DNA from: Vibrio sp. BS-M-Sm-2 | GTDB taxonomy: Bacteria; Pseudomonadota; Gammaproteobacteria; Enterobacterales; Vibrionaceae | DNA length: 64,000 nt | Direction: 5' to 3' | Assembly: GCF_041504345.1 (NCBI RefSeq) | Contig: NZ_CP167894.1 | Span: 1,054,001 to 1,118,000 of the forward strand | Shown here: one piece after another, positions 54,483 to 64,000 of the stretch | Layout of the letters: each line of letters opens with the position of its first letter | Numbering within the stretch: the stretch's first letter is position 1 | Notes under the pieces: model-generated | Told to the model about the DNA's origin: nothing | What the model saw: the letters and a program-made list of their open reading frames with translations, nothing else | Databases searched by the model: none | Made by a program: the position numbers and the translations under genes

Positions 54483-56693
54483 CTAATTCGTTAAGCGACT
54501 GCCTAAACCACTCACTCGCTCTGTTTTCACCTTAATCCCACGCTTCAACACATTTGTGTCGCTGAACATCATCAGTCGTTTCTTGGCACGTGTAATACCG
54601 GTATAGATAAGCTCTCGCGTTAAAATAGGGCTGAAATCCGGCGGCAAGATCATTAAGGTCAGATCAAATTCACTACCCTGAGATTTATGTATCGTCATCG
54701 CATAAGCTGTTTCATGATCGGGCACTCGGCTTGGTAGCACAGCTTTCACGCTGCCATCGGGCAACTCAAAATAGACCTTCAAGCGAGGAGTTGAATCAGG
54801 TTGGCTTGAATCCGCCTCAAGCATACAAATACCAATATCACCATTGTATAATCCCAAGCCATGATCATTTCGCGTCACCATGACAGGTCGCCCGTGATAC
54901 CACAGCTCGTCGTTGTGTGGGTTCACTAAACGTCTTGCGGCAAGCGCTCTTTCAATTCGGTGGTTGAGGCCTTTAACACCAAAATCACCTTCACGAATAG
55001 AACACAACAGTCGGCATTGACTGAACAAATCGAGTACCGATTTGGCTCTCGCGTCTTGAGTCTCTAACTCTTCCAATGGCACATTCATTCGGTTGAGATA
55101 CGCACCATACTCATGAACCAAGGTACGTAGCATCAAGTTATAGCTGTCGCTCGATAGAGGATGGTTCTCAATATCGCCAAATCCTTTGCCGAACACTTGG
55201 TCGACTTGATTTGCAGAGCCGTTATTGATTGCTTTTGCCAACTGCCCAATACCAGAACGCGCATCGAAACGGTAACTCTTCTGCAGCATACACAGACTAT
55301 CTGCAATCGCCGGAGAATTAACGGCTCCCGCTTTTGCCTGCTGTGTATTGGCTATCGCATCAAAACCCGTCATCTCCGCAATCAAGTTGCCTTGTGCACT
55401 GCTGTAACCCGCAGAGTTGAATGAACAGATATCACCTAACACCGCACCGGCTTCAACGGAAGCGAGTTGGTCTTTATCCCCCAGCAAGATAAGCCTTGCA
55501 TGCTCAGGAAGCGCATCCACCAGCTTATACATCATCGACAGATCGACCATCGATGCTTCATCCACCACCAAGATATCAAGGTGAAGTGGATTGCGTCGGT
55601 TGTGTCTAAACTCAGCCCGGTTAGGAATCGCACCAAGCAATCGGTGCAAAGTGCTCGATTCCGTTGGTATGTTGGCTTTTACTTCAGGCGCTAAAGGCAG
55701 TTGCTCAATCGCTTTACCAATCGACTCAGTTAAACGCGCCGCCGCTTTACCCGTTGGTGCCACTAGCTTAATCGTTGGGGTTTTACCTTGGCTGAGTGAT
55801 TGCTCGACCATCGCCGACAATAACTTGGTTACCGTGGTTGTTTTACCAGTACCCGGTCCACCAGAAATCACCGCAAAGCGACGACTCAGAGCTACTGCTG
55901 CTGCCACTTTTTGCCAGTTCAAACATGCCGATATCGGTACCAAACTGTCTAGAACACCTAAGTCCGCTACCTGCTTAGCTTGGACGATCGCTTGATCGAT
56001 TGCGCCCCAATTCAGAGATTGCTCATCGACGATATCAAGATGATCACATACCAGCTGTTGACGCAGTACCTGAGACGTTTGTTGGTTTGCTTCAGCCTTG
56101 GCTAAAGCGTTAAACAGAAAGTGATAACTACGTGCAAAGAGCTGATTGAGTGTTTCCGTCAGCGCCTTTTTCTGTTCAGTATTAAACTCTACCGGCTTAC
56201 TTAAACGGTTTAACGTGTTTGCCAGTACCACCTCGTAGTTCCAATAACGCTGTAAGTAGACACGCTGTCCATCAAACATCAGCGGCTTAACACAGTCATT
56301 GGTTGCTCCAACTAAATTGGACGATTGAAGTACCGCCAACCAATCAATACCTAACAACTTTTGGTTCAATTGCAGAGCCGTTTCACCGTACAACCCAAGT
56401 AACTGGGCTAGATCTGCCGTTTGTTCATGGCCTGTCGTATGCTGCTGTATCAGCTGAGTACAAATGTGTCCTTTGCCTAATTCATGGCTCACTACCCCAG
56501 CAAGAAAGCCGATCTCTTGAGAGTAACTCGTGGCTTGCTGAGCAATAAAACGAGCAAATTGATAATCCAACTGACGAATAGAACCCTTATCCGCAAGAAA
56601 CTGGAGTACATCCACAAGTTGCTCAGGGATAAGTGAAACTGGCTTTGCTGTGTTCGCAGTCTCTATGCTGGTATTAGTGGTCGTTGTTGTCAT
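54483..56693 (-). CDS. recD: Exodeoxyribonuclease V subunit alpha (RecD)
   Basis: This 736-aa superfamily 1 5'-3' helicase has Walker A GGPGTGKT at 278-285, Walker B in DILVVDEASMVDL, LLGDKDQLASVEAGAVLGD and the C-terminal YAMTIHKSQGSEFDLTLMILP plus RELIYTGITRAKKRL. It is the fast motor of RecBCD. It is longer than E. coli RecD (about 608 aa), mainly through loops. The start overlaps the recB stop by one base. Confidence 0.97.
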   Translation of the reverse strand: MTTTTTNTSIETANTAKPVSLIPEQLVDVLQFLADKGSIRQLDYQFARFIAQQATSYSQEIGFLAGVVSHELGKGHICTQLIQQHTTGHEQTADLAQLLGLYGETALQLNQKLLGIDWLAVLQSSNLVGATNDCVKPLMFDGQRVYLQRYWNYEVVLANTLNRLSKPVEFNTEQKKALTETLNQLFARSYHFLFNALAKAEANQQTSQVLRQQLVCDHLDIVDEQSLNWGAIDQAIVQAKQVADLGVLDSLVPISACLNWQKVAAAVALSRRFAVISGGPGTGKTTTVTKLLSAMVEQSLSQGKTPTIKLVAPTGKAAARLTESIGKAIEQLPLAPEVKANIPTESSTLHRLLGAIPNRAEFRHNRRNPLHLDILVVDEASMVDLSMMYKLVDALPEHARLILLGDKDQLASVEAGAVLGDICSFNSAGYSSAQGNLIAEMTGFDAIANTQQAKAGAVNSPAIADSLCMLQKSYRFDARSGIGQLAKAINNGSANQVDQVFGKGFGDIENHPLSSDSYNLMLRTLVHEYGAYLNRMNVPLEELETQDARAKSVLDLFSQCRLLCSIREGDFGVKGLNHRIERALAARRLVNPHNDELWYHGRPVMVTRNDHGLGLYNGDIGICMLEADSSQPDSTPRLKVYFELPDGSVKAVLPSRVPDHETAYAMTIHKSQGSEFDLTLMILPPDFSPILTRELIYTGITRAKKRLMMFSDTNVLKRGIKVKTERVSGLGSRLTN

Positions 56694-59600
56694 TATAAGA
56701 GCCCCATCTGTCCAGTTTCATCGTCATTCAATTGTGCTGAACGTCGGTCTATCACTTTACCGTCAATCAATTGATCCATTTCATCAAGTAAAGCCAATGT
56801 TGGTTTCGCCGAGAAAATCCCTTGCTGAGATTGGCCGTCCATGCCTCGTAAGAACAAGTAATAAACACCACCAAAATGTTGTTCGTAGCTGTAATTGGCA
56901 ACACGACTACGTAAAAAGCGGTGCAGAGCCAATGCATAGATTTGATATTGCAGATCGTAGCGATGGTCGGCCATCGCTGATTTCAATGCTTCGCCATGGT
57001 AGACAGCAACATCATCACCTAAATGGTTCGATTTCCAGTCGAGTACATAGTATTTACCTTGGTGCTCAAACACCAAATCGATGAAACCTTTCAGCATACC
57101 TTGCACGGTTTGGAAACCTAGGTCGCCGGCTTTAGCCGATAACGGGTCGTGATATTGAATGGTTTGATTCAGTTCAGATGCGGCCAACACTTCGATAGGC
57201 AACAAGAACTCCATTTCGACTAATCGTTGAGTCGAGTCTTTCTCACTTAGCTTTAGATTTTTGCCATCCAACGCGGTGTTCAGCACCGTGTCGACCAGTT
57301 GCTGAAGCACAGGTAGCCACTCTAATTCATATTGCTCTGATTCTAATAAGTGAGTGATTACTTGCGTGTTATGCTCACTGGTTGCTGGTTCGGTAAATTC
57401 AACCTCCTCAAACAAGGTGTGCAAGAAAGTACCTGGGCGAGCACCACGTGGGAACGTAAAGATAGATCGTTCAGGTTCAATCAACTCAGATTCATCCTGC
57501 TCATCAGCCGAATCAATATCAAAGCCAGATACCTCAATGGTCGCGTCATGACTCGCACCGTGACTGCCTTGCTTTACAAGCCCCGAGTAACTGGTGATAC
57601 GCCAAGCCCTGTCGATTGAAGCTTTTAGCTCGTTCGCATGTAAGTCTTCGCTCACTTGCTCTGTCTGTACAAACACTTGCTCGTGCGCGGTTGGAGTCTC
57701 GGCTAGCAGCACACTTGAGTTCTTGCCCTCAATGGCTGCAAGAGCCTGATGCAATTCGGCAATACCTTGCTCTTGACCGTTTTGAACCAAATAGCCCATC
57801 GCACTCAAATGCACGCCGGTCGGCTCTTTGGTTGAACGCCCTTTACGCAGTGGCGCCATACCAATAAAACAGCCATAAACCGCACGAGTCAGTGCTACAT
57901 AAATCAAGCGTAGATCTTCCGCCAAACGCTCTTTATCCGCTTGAGCTAAGGCACTGTCACTACCTGTAATATCCAGTACTGTGGTATCTGAATCATGGTC
58001 GTAGAATTTGCCTTCGCTCGCTTCTCGGTAACTCGCGACAAATGGCAGAAATACTAAGTCATATTCCAAACCTTTCGACTTATGAATGGTAACGATTTGA
58101 ACTAAATTTCTTTCTGACTCAAGACGCTGAATGTCATCTTCACTGCCGCCTAAACCATTTTGAGCATCAGAGATCGCTTCTGCCAGCCAACGTAACAAGC
58201 CGTAGTCGCTGTCGAGTTCCTGCCTTGCTTGTTGTAGCAATTCGCCAATGTGCATCAAATCAGTGAGTGAGCGCTCACCATTTTCTTCTTCCAGTAAGCG
58301 TTCCGCGAGATGTCGCTTGCTAATCACGCTACGAAGCATTGGTAGTACGCCACGCTGTAGCCACAACTTACGATATTCTCGAAATTCGTTAACGACGTTT
58401 TCCCACACGACTTCATCGTTGTTGAGTTCATCCAATGAAGACGCATCCAGAGCAAACAACTCAGAGGCTAAACTCGCGCGCAATGCACGGTCATTCTCAG
58501 GTGTCAGCACCGCTTGTAACAAGCGTTGAATATCTTGCGCAACCAAGCTGGTGAATACACTGTCTCGGTTAGACAAATACACACTTGCAATGCCTTGTTC
58601 AGAGAGTGCATTCTTGATCAGACGACCTTCACTACCAGTTCGAACCAAGACAGCAATATCACCCGCATTCACGGCATGTTGTTTTTTGCCGTTATCAAAA
58701 TAGGCTTGCTGGTTTTGAGAAGCAGTCAGAATGGTTTGAATTTGACTCGCCGTCGCCTCAGCCATTGCCTTGTGATATTCGCCCTTTGGCAACGGCTTGT
58801 CTTCAGCCTCTTGTAGCCAAAAGGTGAGTGCGTGCTGAGTTTCTCCGTTCATCACCCATTGGCGCTTATCAGCCGATGGACTGGCTGCAACAGGCAAAAA
58901 TGGAATATCTTGATCATAGATAAACGGACTGTCTGAATTCATAAACACTTGGTTTACTGCACTGACCATATCCGCACTTGAACGCCAGTTAGTGCCTAAG
59001 GTGTAGTGAGCACTAACTTGGTTTCTCGCCTTGATATAGGTAAAGATATCTGCGCCACGAAAGCCATAAATCGCCTGCTTCGGGTCACCGATCATAAACA
59101 AGCCGCACTGCGGATTATCGAGATAGATTCGGCTAAAAATACTGTATTGCAGCGGATCGGTATCTTGGAATTCATCGATCATCGCCACCGGGTAGAGTGT
59201 GCGAATTCTTTCCACCAGCAAGGATTGCTCATCGACATCTATCGACGCGGATAACTGGGTCAGCAAGTCATCAAACGACAACCACTGCTTCTGCTGTTTA
59301 GCCTTGGCTAGCATAGTTCGACAATGGGTAATCGCATGCGCCAATAACGGAGCTTTCAAGTCGGCAGGGTTATTTAAGAAATCTTCAATCGCTTCGAAAA
59401 CGACATGCTGCGGTGCGGTGCCTTTCGGTGTTTTCTCGATTAAAGTGGCTTGAGAGAACTTCTCTAACTTGTCTGGATATTGATAATCATGGGTGTCGCT
59501 TTGCGCCCATGCCGTCACCGCCTCTAGCCATGTCGGCAGAGATTTCTTGGTGTAACTGCGTTTGTTCACATCCGAGCCAGAGATCAAAGCCAAAAAGTCC

Positions 59601-60367
59601 GCTTCAGACTCACACCACAGCGCTTTGAGCTGCTTCACTTTGTCTAGGTTCTGGTTGTGCAGAGTTTGCAAATCACCCGACATCGCGTCGACGGTGAGCT
59701 TCAATGGAGAACCCGTCAGATAACGATTGACGTCTGCTAACAATGCAGCCGGTGAACCCCAGATATTACGCACCTCACCTGCTAGCTGAATAGGTAGCGG
59801 GTAAAACTGCTTACGCCAATAGTCGGCTACTACTTGCGCTTTAAGATGGCTTTCATCTGTCACAAACTCATTATCAAATCGGCTGCCAGACTCGAAGGCA
59901 TTTTGAGTCAACGTTCGCTGACAAAAGCCGTGAATGGTGTAGACCGCGGCTTCGTCCATTTGCCTTTCGGCATTGAGCAGTGTTTTTGCAGCGCCAGCAT
60001 GATCTTCGATTTCTTGCAGCAAAGGAGCAATCACTGGGTCGTCACTTTGCCCGCGAGAAAACGCAATGCGAGCATCATGGATTCGAGCACGGATACGGTC
60101 ACGTAGCTCTGCAGTTGCCGCTTCGGTAAAAGTCACGACCAGGATTTGATCTACAGTGAGCGGCTCGTGATGTCGGGTAGCTTCTGTAAGCTCGCCTTGT
60201 GGTGCGGCCGTGCCGTGTCCGAGCAGTAGGCGTAAGTATAAGCCAGCGATGGTAAATGTTTTACCTGTACCCGCCGATGCTTCAATTAAACGCGCGCCAT
60301 GAAGTGGAAACGTCATGGTATTGAGTGTCTGTGGAGCAATTACCTGAACACTGCTTGTGGTCGTCAT
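56693..60367 (-). CDS. recB: Exodeoxyribonuclease V subunit beta (RecB)
   Basis: This 1224-aa UvrD-like 3'-5' helicase and nuclease has Walker A ASAGTGKTFTIAGLYLRLL near residue 30, DEFQDTDPLQYSIF near 410 and TIHKSKGLEYDLVFLPF near 770. The C-terminal nuclease has YYVLDWKSNHLG, containing the catalytic Asp and Lys. It degrades double-strand ends until Chi and then loads RecA. ptrA, which separates recC and recB in E. coli, is absent here. Confidence 0.97.
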   Translation of the reverse strand: MTTTSSVQVIAPQTLNTMTFPLHGARLIEASAGTGKTFTIAGLYLRLLLGHGTAAPQGELTEATRHHEPLTVDQILVVTFTEAATAELRDRIRARIHDARIAFSRGQSDDPVIAPLLQEIEDHAGAAKTLLNAERQMDEAAVYTIHGFCQRTLTQNAFESGSRFDNEFVTDESHLKAQVVADYWRKQFYPLPIQLAGEVRNIWGSPAALLADVNRYLTGSPLKLTVDAMSGDLQTLHNQNLDKVKQLKALWCESEADFLALISGSDVNKRSYTKKSLPTWLEAVTAWAQSDTHDYQYPDKLEKFSQATLIEKTPKGTAPQHVVFEAIEDFLNNPADLKAPLLAHAITHCRTMLAKAKQQKQWLSFDDLLTQLSASIDVDEQSLLVERIRTLYPVAMIDEFQDTDPLQYSIFSRIYLDNPQCGLFMIGDPKQAIYGFRGADIFTYIKARNQVSAHYTLGTNWRSSADMVSAVNQVFMNSDSPFIYDQDIPFLPVAASPSADKRQWVMNGETQHALTFWLQEAEDKPLPKGEYHKAMAEATASQIQTILTASQNQQAYFDNGKKQHAVNAGDIAVLVRTGSEGRLIKNALSEQGIASVYLSNRDSVFTSLVAQDIQRLLQAVLTPENDRALRASLASELFALDASSLDELNNDEVVWENVVNEFREYRKLWLQRGVLPMLRSVISKRHLAERLLEEENGERSLTDLMHIGELLQQARQELDSDYGLLRWLAEAISDAQNGLGGSEDDIQRLESERNLVQIVTIHKSKGLEYDLVFLPFVASYREASEGKFYDHDSDTTVLDITGSDSALAQADKERLAEDLRLIYVALTRAVYGCFIGMAPLRKGRSTKEPTGVHLSAMGYLVQNGQEQGIAELHQALAAIEGKNSSVLLAETPTAHEQVFVQTEQVSEDLHANELKASIDRAWRITSYSGLVKQGSHGASHDATIEVSGFDIDSADEQDESELIEPERSIFTFPRGARPGTFLHTLFEEVEFTEPATSEHNTQVITHLLESEQYELEWLPVLQQLVDTVLNTALDGKNLKLSEKDSTQRLVEMEFLLPIEVLAASELNQTIQYHDPLSAKAGDLGFQTVQGMLKGFIDLVFEHQGKYYVLDWKSNHLGDDVAVYHGEALKSAMADHRYDLQYQIYALALHRFLRSRVANYSYEQHFGGVYYLFLRGMDGQSQQGIFSAKPTLALLDEMDQLIDGKVIDRRSAQLNDDETGQMGLL

Positions 60368-60607
60368 GCCTTACTGCCTTCTGATAAATATGTTGTTACA
60401 AATGTGACCTAGCGTGGAAAACGTCATTCAATTTACGTCCTACGCTGATTTGTTAATAGTTAGTGCGATCTCTCTCACGGATCAATTCGGATCGCCTCGC
60501 TACTATGCGCCCACGAGTTCAGGAGCGCGATTCGAGTTTTGTACTCATTGCCTACTTAGAACCACAGAATAATGGTCCCTCTGACCTGTGGCCGTACAGC
60601 GAACGCC
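60368..60607. other. Non-coding interval upstream of recB
   Basis: These 240 nt between the recB start and the small ORF hold a possible hairpin (CCACAG ... CTGTGG near 60561-60590 in plus coordinates). I see no clear gene. The plus-strand frame 60463-60756 looks like noise. A recB promoter on the minus strand may lie here. Confidence 0.45.
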
Positions 60608-60775
60608 CTACACTAATAATGATTTACTGGCGGCCACTTTATTTCCTGTACCTTGCTTCTCTTCATCTTGATTCCCTTCACCTTGAAAGCAAGCGTCCCA
60701 AATGCTTACCAACGACTCTCTTTCGTCTTTCATTAGTTCAGCGTACACACAATTGATCTTATCGATCACAGCCAC
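60608..60775 (-). CDS. Putative 55-aa ORF between recC and recB
   Basis: The frame starts with GTG directly after the recC TAA (a second GTG lies two codons on). It is preceded by AGGAG inside the recC end, which suits translational coupling. The sequence begins MAVIDKINCVYAELMKDERE and is acidic and helical-looking, ending ...VAASKSLLV. I recognise no family. It could be a real small protein of the recBCD operon, a remnant of a lost gene or a chance frame. Confidence 0.4.
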   Translation of the reverse strand: MAVIDKINCVYAELMKDERESLVSIWDACFQGEGNQDEEKQGTGNKVAASKSLLV

Positions 60776-63700
60776 TTACTCCTGATCTTCCAGATCGGCA
60801 GCAGCCAACCTTGCCGCCTGTAACACAAGCGTTGAATACATACGCGACTCAGCCGCCAGCTCATCGTCCCACTTAGGCCAAATACGCGAGATGTAGGTAT
60901 CTCGACCCTCGCCCGTGAAAGCGAAGCTGTCATTAAAAGTATCGGCCATTTTCTTGAGCGACTTCTCTTCATCATCGACCCATTTACCGCGGCTAAAACC
61001 CGCTTCAACGCCGGCCAAGGCGGTTTTCGGGAAGTACGGCAGTGGTGCCGTCATACCTTGATAAAACAGTCGCACTAACTCAGCCAATAAACTCTTCGCC
61101 TGCTGCGCATCACCGATAGGTTGTAGCGTTTGGTGAACCACACCTTCTTTTCTGTCATAACCAATAATATGAGTCGTTTTGCCGTGCCCCATCACTGCGC
61201 AACACAAGTGATCGATCCACGCGCCCAAGTAATCTTGCGAACGAATTTTGCCACTACGAAAACGTACCAGCCCCGATTGATAGTTTTGAGTAAGCCAACC
61301 CATCAAACGAACGGGTTTACCCTCGCCTAACACATCAAATTCGATATTAACTTCGAGATCTTGTTGCGGTGATCCACTCACAAATCGAATCTCTTTGGCT
61401 AAGTCTTCCGCTTGAACACGGTTGGTTTCAAATTCAATGTCACCAAAAGCACCAACCGGTAATCGACCTTGAGCTTTTTGCTCAGAAACAAACAAGCGAA
61501 CCGCTTCATCAGCCCCTTCTGGATGGTCTAGCAACACTTGCAGCAGAGCATCCTTAAGCTGGAAGCTTTCTAAGCCATTAAGCACGAACGGCTCATCGTC
61601 TTCCATTACCGGAAGCGGTGGCTCAAACACTACTTTTAGGCGACGATTAAAGAAGTATTGTACCGGCAAGCGCCAGAAACGCTGCAGTTCAACCAGATCG
61701 AGTTCTAACGGATAAGTCGCACCAAGCAAATAGTCATCCAAAGCACGATTGAATTCGCCACTGCGTTCACCGGAACGGTTAGCCGCAGGAAGCCACTCTT
61801 TGGCGTAACTCAATACATGGCTTGCATCACCTTGAGTAAAGGCTGCCGGGCTAAACGGCGTCATTGTGTGCTCAAAGCTGATCGCTTGAGTCAGCTTGCT
61901 GCCTGAATCATCACTTGGTAGCGCTTGGTCTTCACTTAGGCAGTAGTTTTGCTGGCAGTACTCAATCAACTCTGAAACCAATACCGACGGTACTCGCTCA
62001 GTATTATCTTGAATCGAGCGGCCAACATAACTGATGTACAAACATTCTTGGGCCGACAACATCGCCTCTAAAAATAGGTAGCGGTCATCATCACGACGAG
62101 AACGGTCACCCGGTCGTGTGCGCCCGTTCATTAGGTCAAAACCTTCTGGCGGCATTGAGCGAGGGTAAACACCGTCATTCATGCCTAATAGACAAACGGT
62201 TTTGAACGGGATAGAACGCATCGGCATCAGGGTACAGAAGTTAACTTGCCCCGCTAAGAAACGCTGACTGATACGCGCGCCCGACAGTTTATTATTTAAA
62301 TACTGATAAATGATGCTTGGCGATAACTCTTGTTCGTACAAGGCATCATCAAGCTGTTCATTCAATTGAGAAAGCGCATCGCGAATCGACTTAAGTACCA
62401 CCTCGCCTTCTAGCTCAACGGCGAAGAAATCGTCAATCATTTGCAGCAAGGTTTCACGCCACATATCGATGGATTGCGTCTCAGTAAGGCGTTGACGGTA
62501 ATGGGCAATACGGTCAATAAAGTGCGCTAACTTACCTGCAAGTTCAGCGTTAATGCCCTGAACTTCGTTATAAGCTGCAATTGGAGAGTGTTCGGTTTCA
62601 AACAGACCCGCAGAATCCGACATCGCATAACCCAATAACATTCGCTGGATACCAAATAGCCAGGTATTTTGCTCAGTAGCAGGTAAGTCGAACTCGGTTG
62701 CAGTAGACGAGTCAACTCCCCAACGGATCCCCGCTTCTTCAACCCACTGCTTAGCTTGCTCAAATTGAAATTCATCAATACCAAAGCGTGCCATCATCGC
62801 TGGGATTTCTAGTAGCTCTAGCAGCTCAGACGCTAAACAACGCGTGTTCGGCAACGCGACCAGCTGCATGAACGCGGTCAGAATTGGGCTCTCTTGGTCT
62901 GCCGTTCGATCCGAGATCGAGTAAGGGATATAACGTTCCCCCGGAGCATTACCGAATACCGCCTGAATCGCAGGGCTGTAGGCATTGATGTCTGCCACCA
63001 TCACGATGATGTCGCGTGGCTTTAATGTCGGGTCAGCGTCAAACATTGCTAACAACTGATCATGAAGAACTTCAACCTCACGCATAGGGCTGTGACAAGC
63101 GTGTACCGTCAACGAGCGATCGCCCAGCTCAACCACCTGTTTGTGGTTGCTGGAATCTAAGATGTGATCGTCTTGGTGCTCTTCTAACTGGAGAATATCG
63201 GCTTGCAGTTGATGCAGCAGGCTGTCTCTCTCTACATCAATAAAGAACTCGTGCTCTTCGCTGTCTGATTGAGATAGCAAGAACAGGTTATCTCTACCTA
63301 ACTTACCCATAGACGCGAGTAAGCTATTGCCTACCGCTTGGCTAGTATGCAGTTCGTCTTCAACGTTGGCTTCAATACCGTCTTTCAATGGTGAGACTTC
63401 GCCTTCTAGCTGAGGCAAGCCATCAATCAGAGCAAACTGCTTACGACGTTGCGCTTCCACTCTAGCCAAGTATTTACGGTCACGAATATCGCCCCAGTAA
63501 TGTTGGCAAGGGTTGGTAAACATCAGGTGAACATCAATCTGCTCACCCAGCGCTTTCAAGGCATCCATGTAACGAGGAGGCAGCGACGATATACCAAACA
63601 CAAACAGACGTTTCGGCAAGCGTTGTAGCTGACCTTGTTGGTTGGCTAGCGCTTCAATGAAGTCGTGGTACAGGTTACCACGGTGATATTTCGATTGGCC

Positions 63701-64000
63701 TTGAGACAGGGTTTGCTCGTAGAGTGCCTTCCACAAAATTGGCTGCCAAGGGTGTTCTTGCTGCCCTTCACCATCAATCAATTCTGTAACGGGCTCGCCC
63801 GCTTCCCACATCGCCATCCACTCAGGACGATATACCAAGTATCCATCGAAGATATCGGCAATCTTCTCAGCCAATTGATACAGCTTCGAATCATCTTCGT
63901 CGTTTTCAAGATAGCGTTGTAAGGGTAAGAAATCAGGGTGGTCAAGTTTCGCGGGTAGCAAACTCATCAGCTTCCACGTCATCGCTTCTTTGTTAAAAGC
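60776..64000 (-). CDS. recC: Exodeoxyribonuclease V subunit gamma (RecC), 5' end beyond the window
   Basis: About 1075 residues are present. The frame stays open to the window edge, where AFNKEAMTWKLMSLLP corresponds to E. coli RecC near residue 85-98, so roughly 85 N-terminal residues lie outside; the ATG at 63982 is internal. Conserved stretches include CHSPMREVEVLHDQLLAMFDADPTLKPRDIIVMVADINAYSPAIQAVFG, CTLMPMRSIPFKTVCLLGMNDGVYPR and GDRSRRDDDRYLFLEAMLSAQECLYISYVGRS. RecC recognises Chi in the RecBCD complex and is enzymatically inactive itself. Confidence 0.96.
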   Translation of the reverse strand, partial: AFNKEAMTWKLMSLLPAKLDHPDFLPLQRYLENDEDDSKLYQLAEKIADIFDGYLVYRPEWMAMWEAGEPVTELIDGEGQQEHPWQPILWKALYEQTLSQGQSKYHRGNLYHDFIEALANQQGQLQRLPKRLFVFGISSLPPRYMDALKALGEQIDVHLMFTNPCQHYWGDIRDRKYLARVEAQRRKQFALIDGLPQLEGEVSPLKDGIEANVEDELHTSQAVGNSLLASMGKLGRDNLFLLSQSDSEEHEFFIDVERDSLLHQLQADILQLEEHQDDHILDSSNHKQVVELGDRSLTVHACHSPMREVEVLHDQLLAMFDADPTLKPRDIIVMVADINAYSPAIQAVFGNAPGERYIPYSISDRTADQESPILTAFMQLVALPNTRCLASELLELLEIPAMMARFGIDEFQFEQAKQWVEEAGIRWGVDSSTATEFDLPATEQNTWLFGIQRMLLGYAMSDSAGLFETEHSPIAAYNEVQGINAELAGKLAHFIDRIAHYRQRLTETQSIDMWRETLLQMIDDFFAVELEGEVVLKSIRDALSQLNEQLDDALYEQELSPSIIYQYLNNKLSGARISQRFLAGQVNFCTLMPMRSIPFKTVCLLGMNDGVYPRSMPPEGFDLMNGRTRPGDRSRRDDDRYLFLEAMLSAQECLYISYVGRSIQDNTERVPSVLVSELIEYCQQNYCLSEDQALPSDDSGSKLTQAISFEHTMTPFSPAAFTQGDASHVLSYAKEWLPAANRSGERSGEFNRALDDYLLGATYPLELDLVELQRFWRLPVQYFFNRRLKVVFEPPLPVMEDDEPFVLNGLESFQLKDALLQVLLDHPEGADEAVRLFVSEQKAQGRLPVGAFGDIEFETNRVQAEDLAKEIRFVSGSPQQDLEVNIEFDVLGEGKPVRLMGWLTQNYQSGLVRFRSGKIRSQDYLGAWIDHLCCAVMGHGKTTHIIGYDRKEGVVHQTLQPIGDAQQAKSLLAELVRLFYQGMTAPLPYFPKTALAGVEAGFSRGKWVDDEEKSLKKMADTFNDSFAFTGEGRDTYISRIWPKWDDELAAESRMYSTLVLQAARLAAADLEDQE

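Noticed and set aside
55591..55995. 134-aa plus-strand frame within recD
   Set aside because: It is a shadow of the conserved recD coding sequence, as are the other long plus-strand frames within recB and recC.
60463..60756. 97-aa plus-strand frame in the recC-recB gap
   Set aside because: Its composition is repetitive (SLHLDSLHLES) and it is antisense to the candidate coupled ORF; it looks like noise.

Overview
This window is a stretch of core chromosome from a Vibrio, probably of the Splendidus clade (inference from protein sequences and gene order; no database search was possible). The pointers are a complete Na+-translocating NADH:quinone reductase operon (nqrABCDEF, then apbE and nqrM), an OmpK/Tsx-like porin, Vibrio-type DUF2850 and DUF2884 proteins, and a gene order matching the E. 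coli ubiF-miaB-ybeZYX-lnt / leuS-lptE-holA / rsfS-rlmH-mrdAB-rlpA-dacA-ybeD-lipBA block.

Layout. 1-733: tail of a tRNA array made of a near-perfect 282-bp tandem repeat (Leu-UAG, Met-CAU, Leu, Met, Leu), closed by a terminator. 850-9179: a beta-propeller lactonase-like protein, ubiF on the minus strand, then miaB, ybeZ, ybeY, corC and lnt. 9265-22775: ybeL, then leuS, lptE, holA, rsfS, rlmH, mrdA, rodA, rlpA, dacA, ybeD, lipB and lipA, covering translation, LPS export, replication, cell-wall elongation and lipoylation. 22894-24319: a complete IS3-family element sitting in the loop of a transcription terminator. 24382-32397: an NSS transporter, a DUF2884 protein, a GreA-like protein, a RecQ-family helicase, SOS-controlled dinB and a two-receiver GGDEF protein. 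32143-39432: the minus-strand Na+-NQR region. 39954-44184: bolA, rlmG, yajG, a periplasmic cyclophilin and ampG. 44261-47001: a DUF4397 lipoprotein and ompK with a CRP-like site. 47112-54403: panE, csdA, csdE, tcdA, mltA, a DUF2850 protein, argA and a small ORF. 54483-64000: recD, recB and recC (recC runs off the right edge).

Three genes (corC, rlpA and the GGDEF gene) each carry one apparent frameshift. In every case a homopolymer (C, A or G) is exactly one base short of what the conserved protein needs. This is best explained by homopolymer undercalls in the sequence; real contingency tracts are the alternative. The clearest genuine biological event is the IS inserted exactly in the 3-nt loop of a 14-bp terminator stem, with a 3-bp target duplication. 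The IS also has a left-end hairpin that should silence transposase translation from read-through RNA. I found no CRISPR array, prophage, toxin-antitoxin module or defence island; most of the window is ordinary housekeeping DNA.
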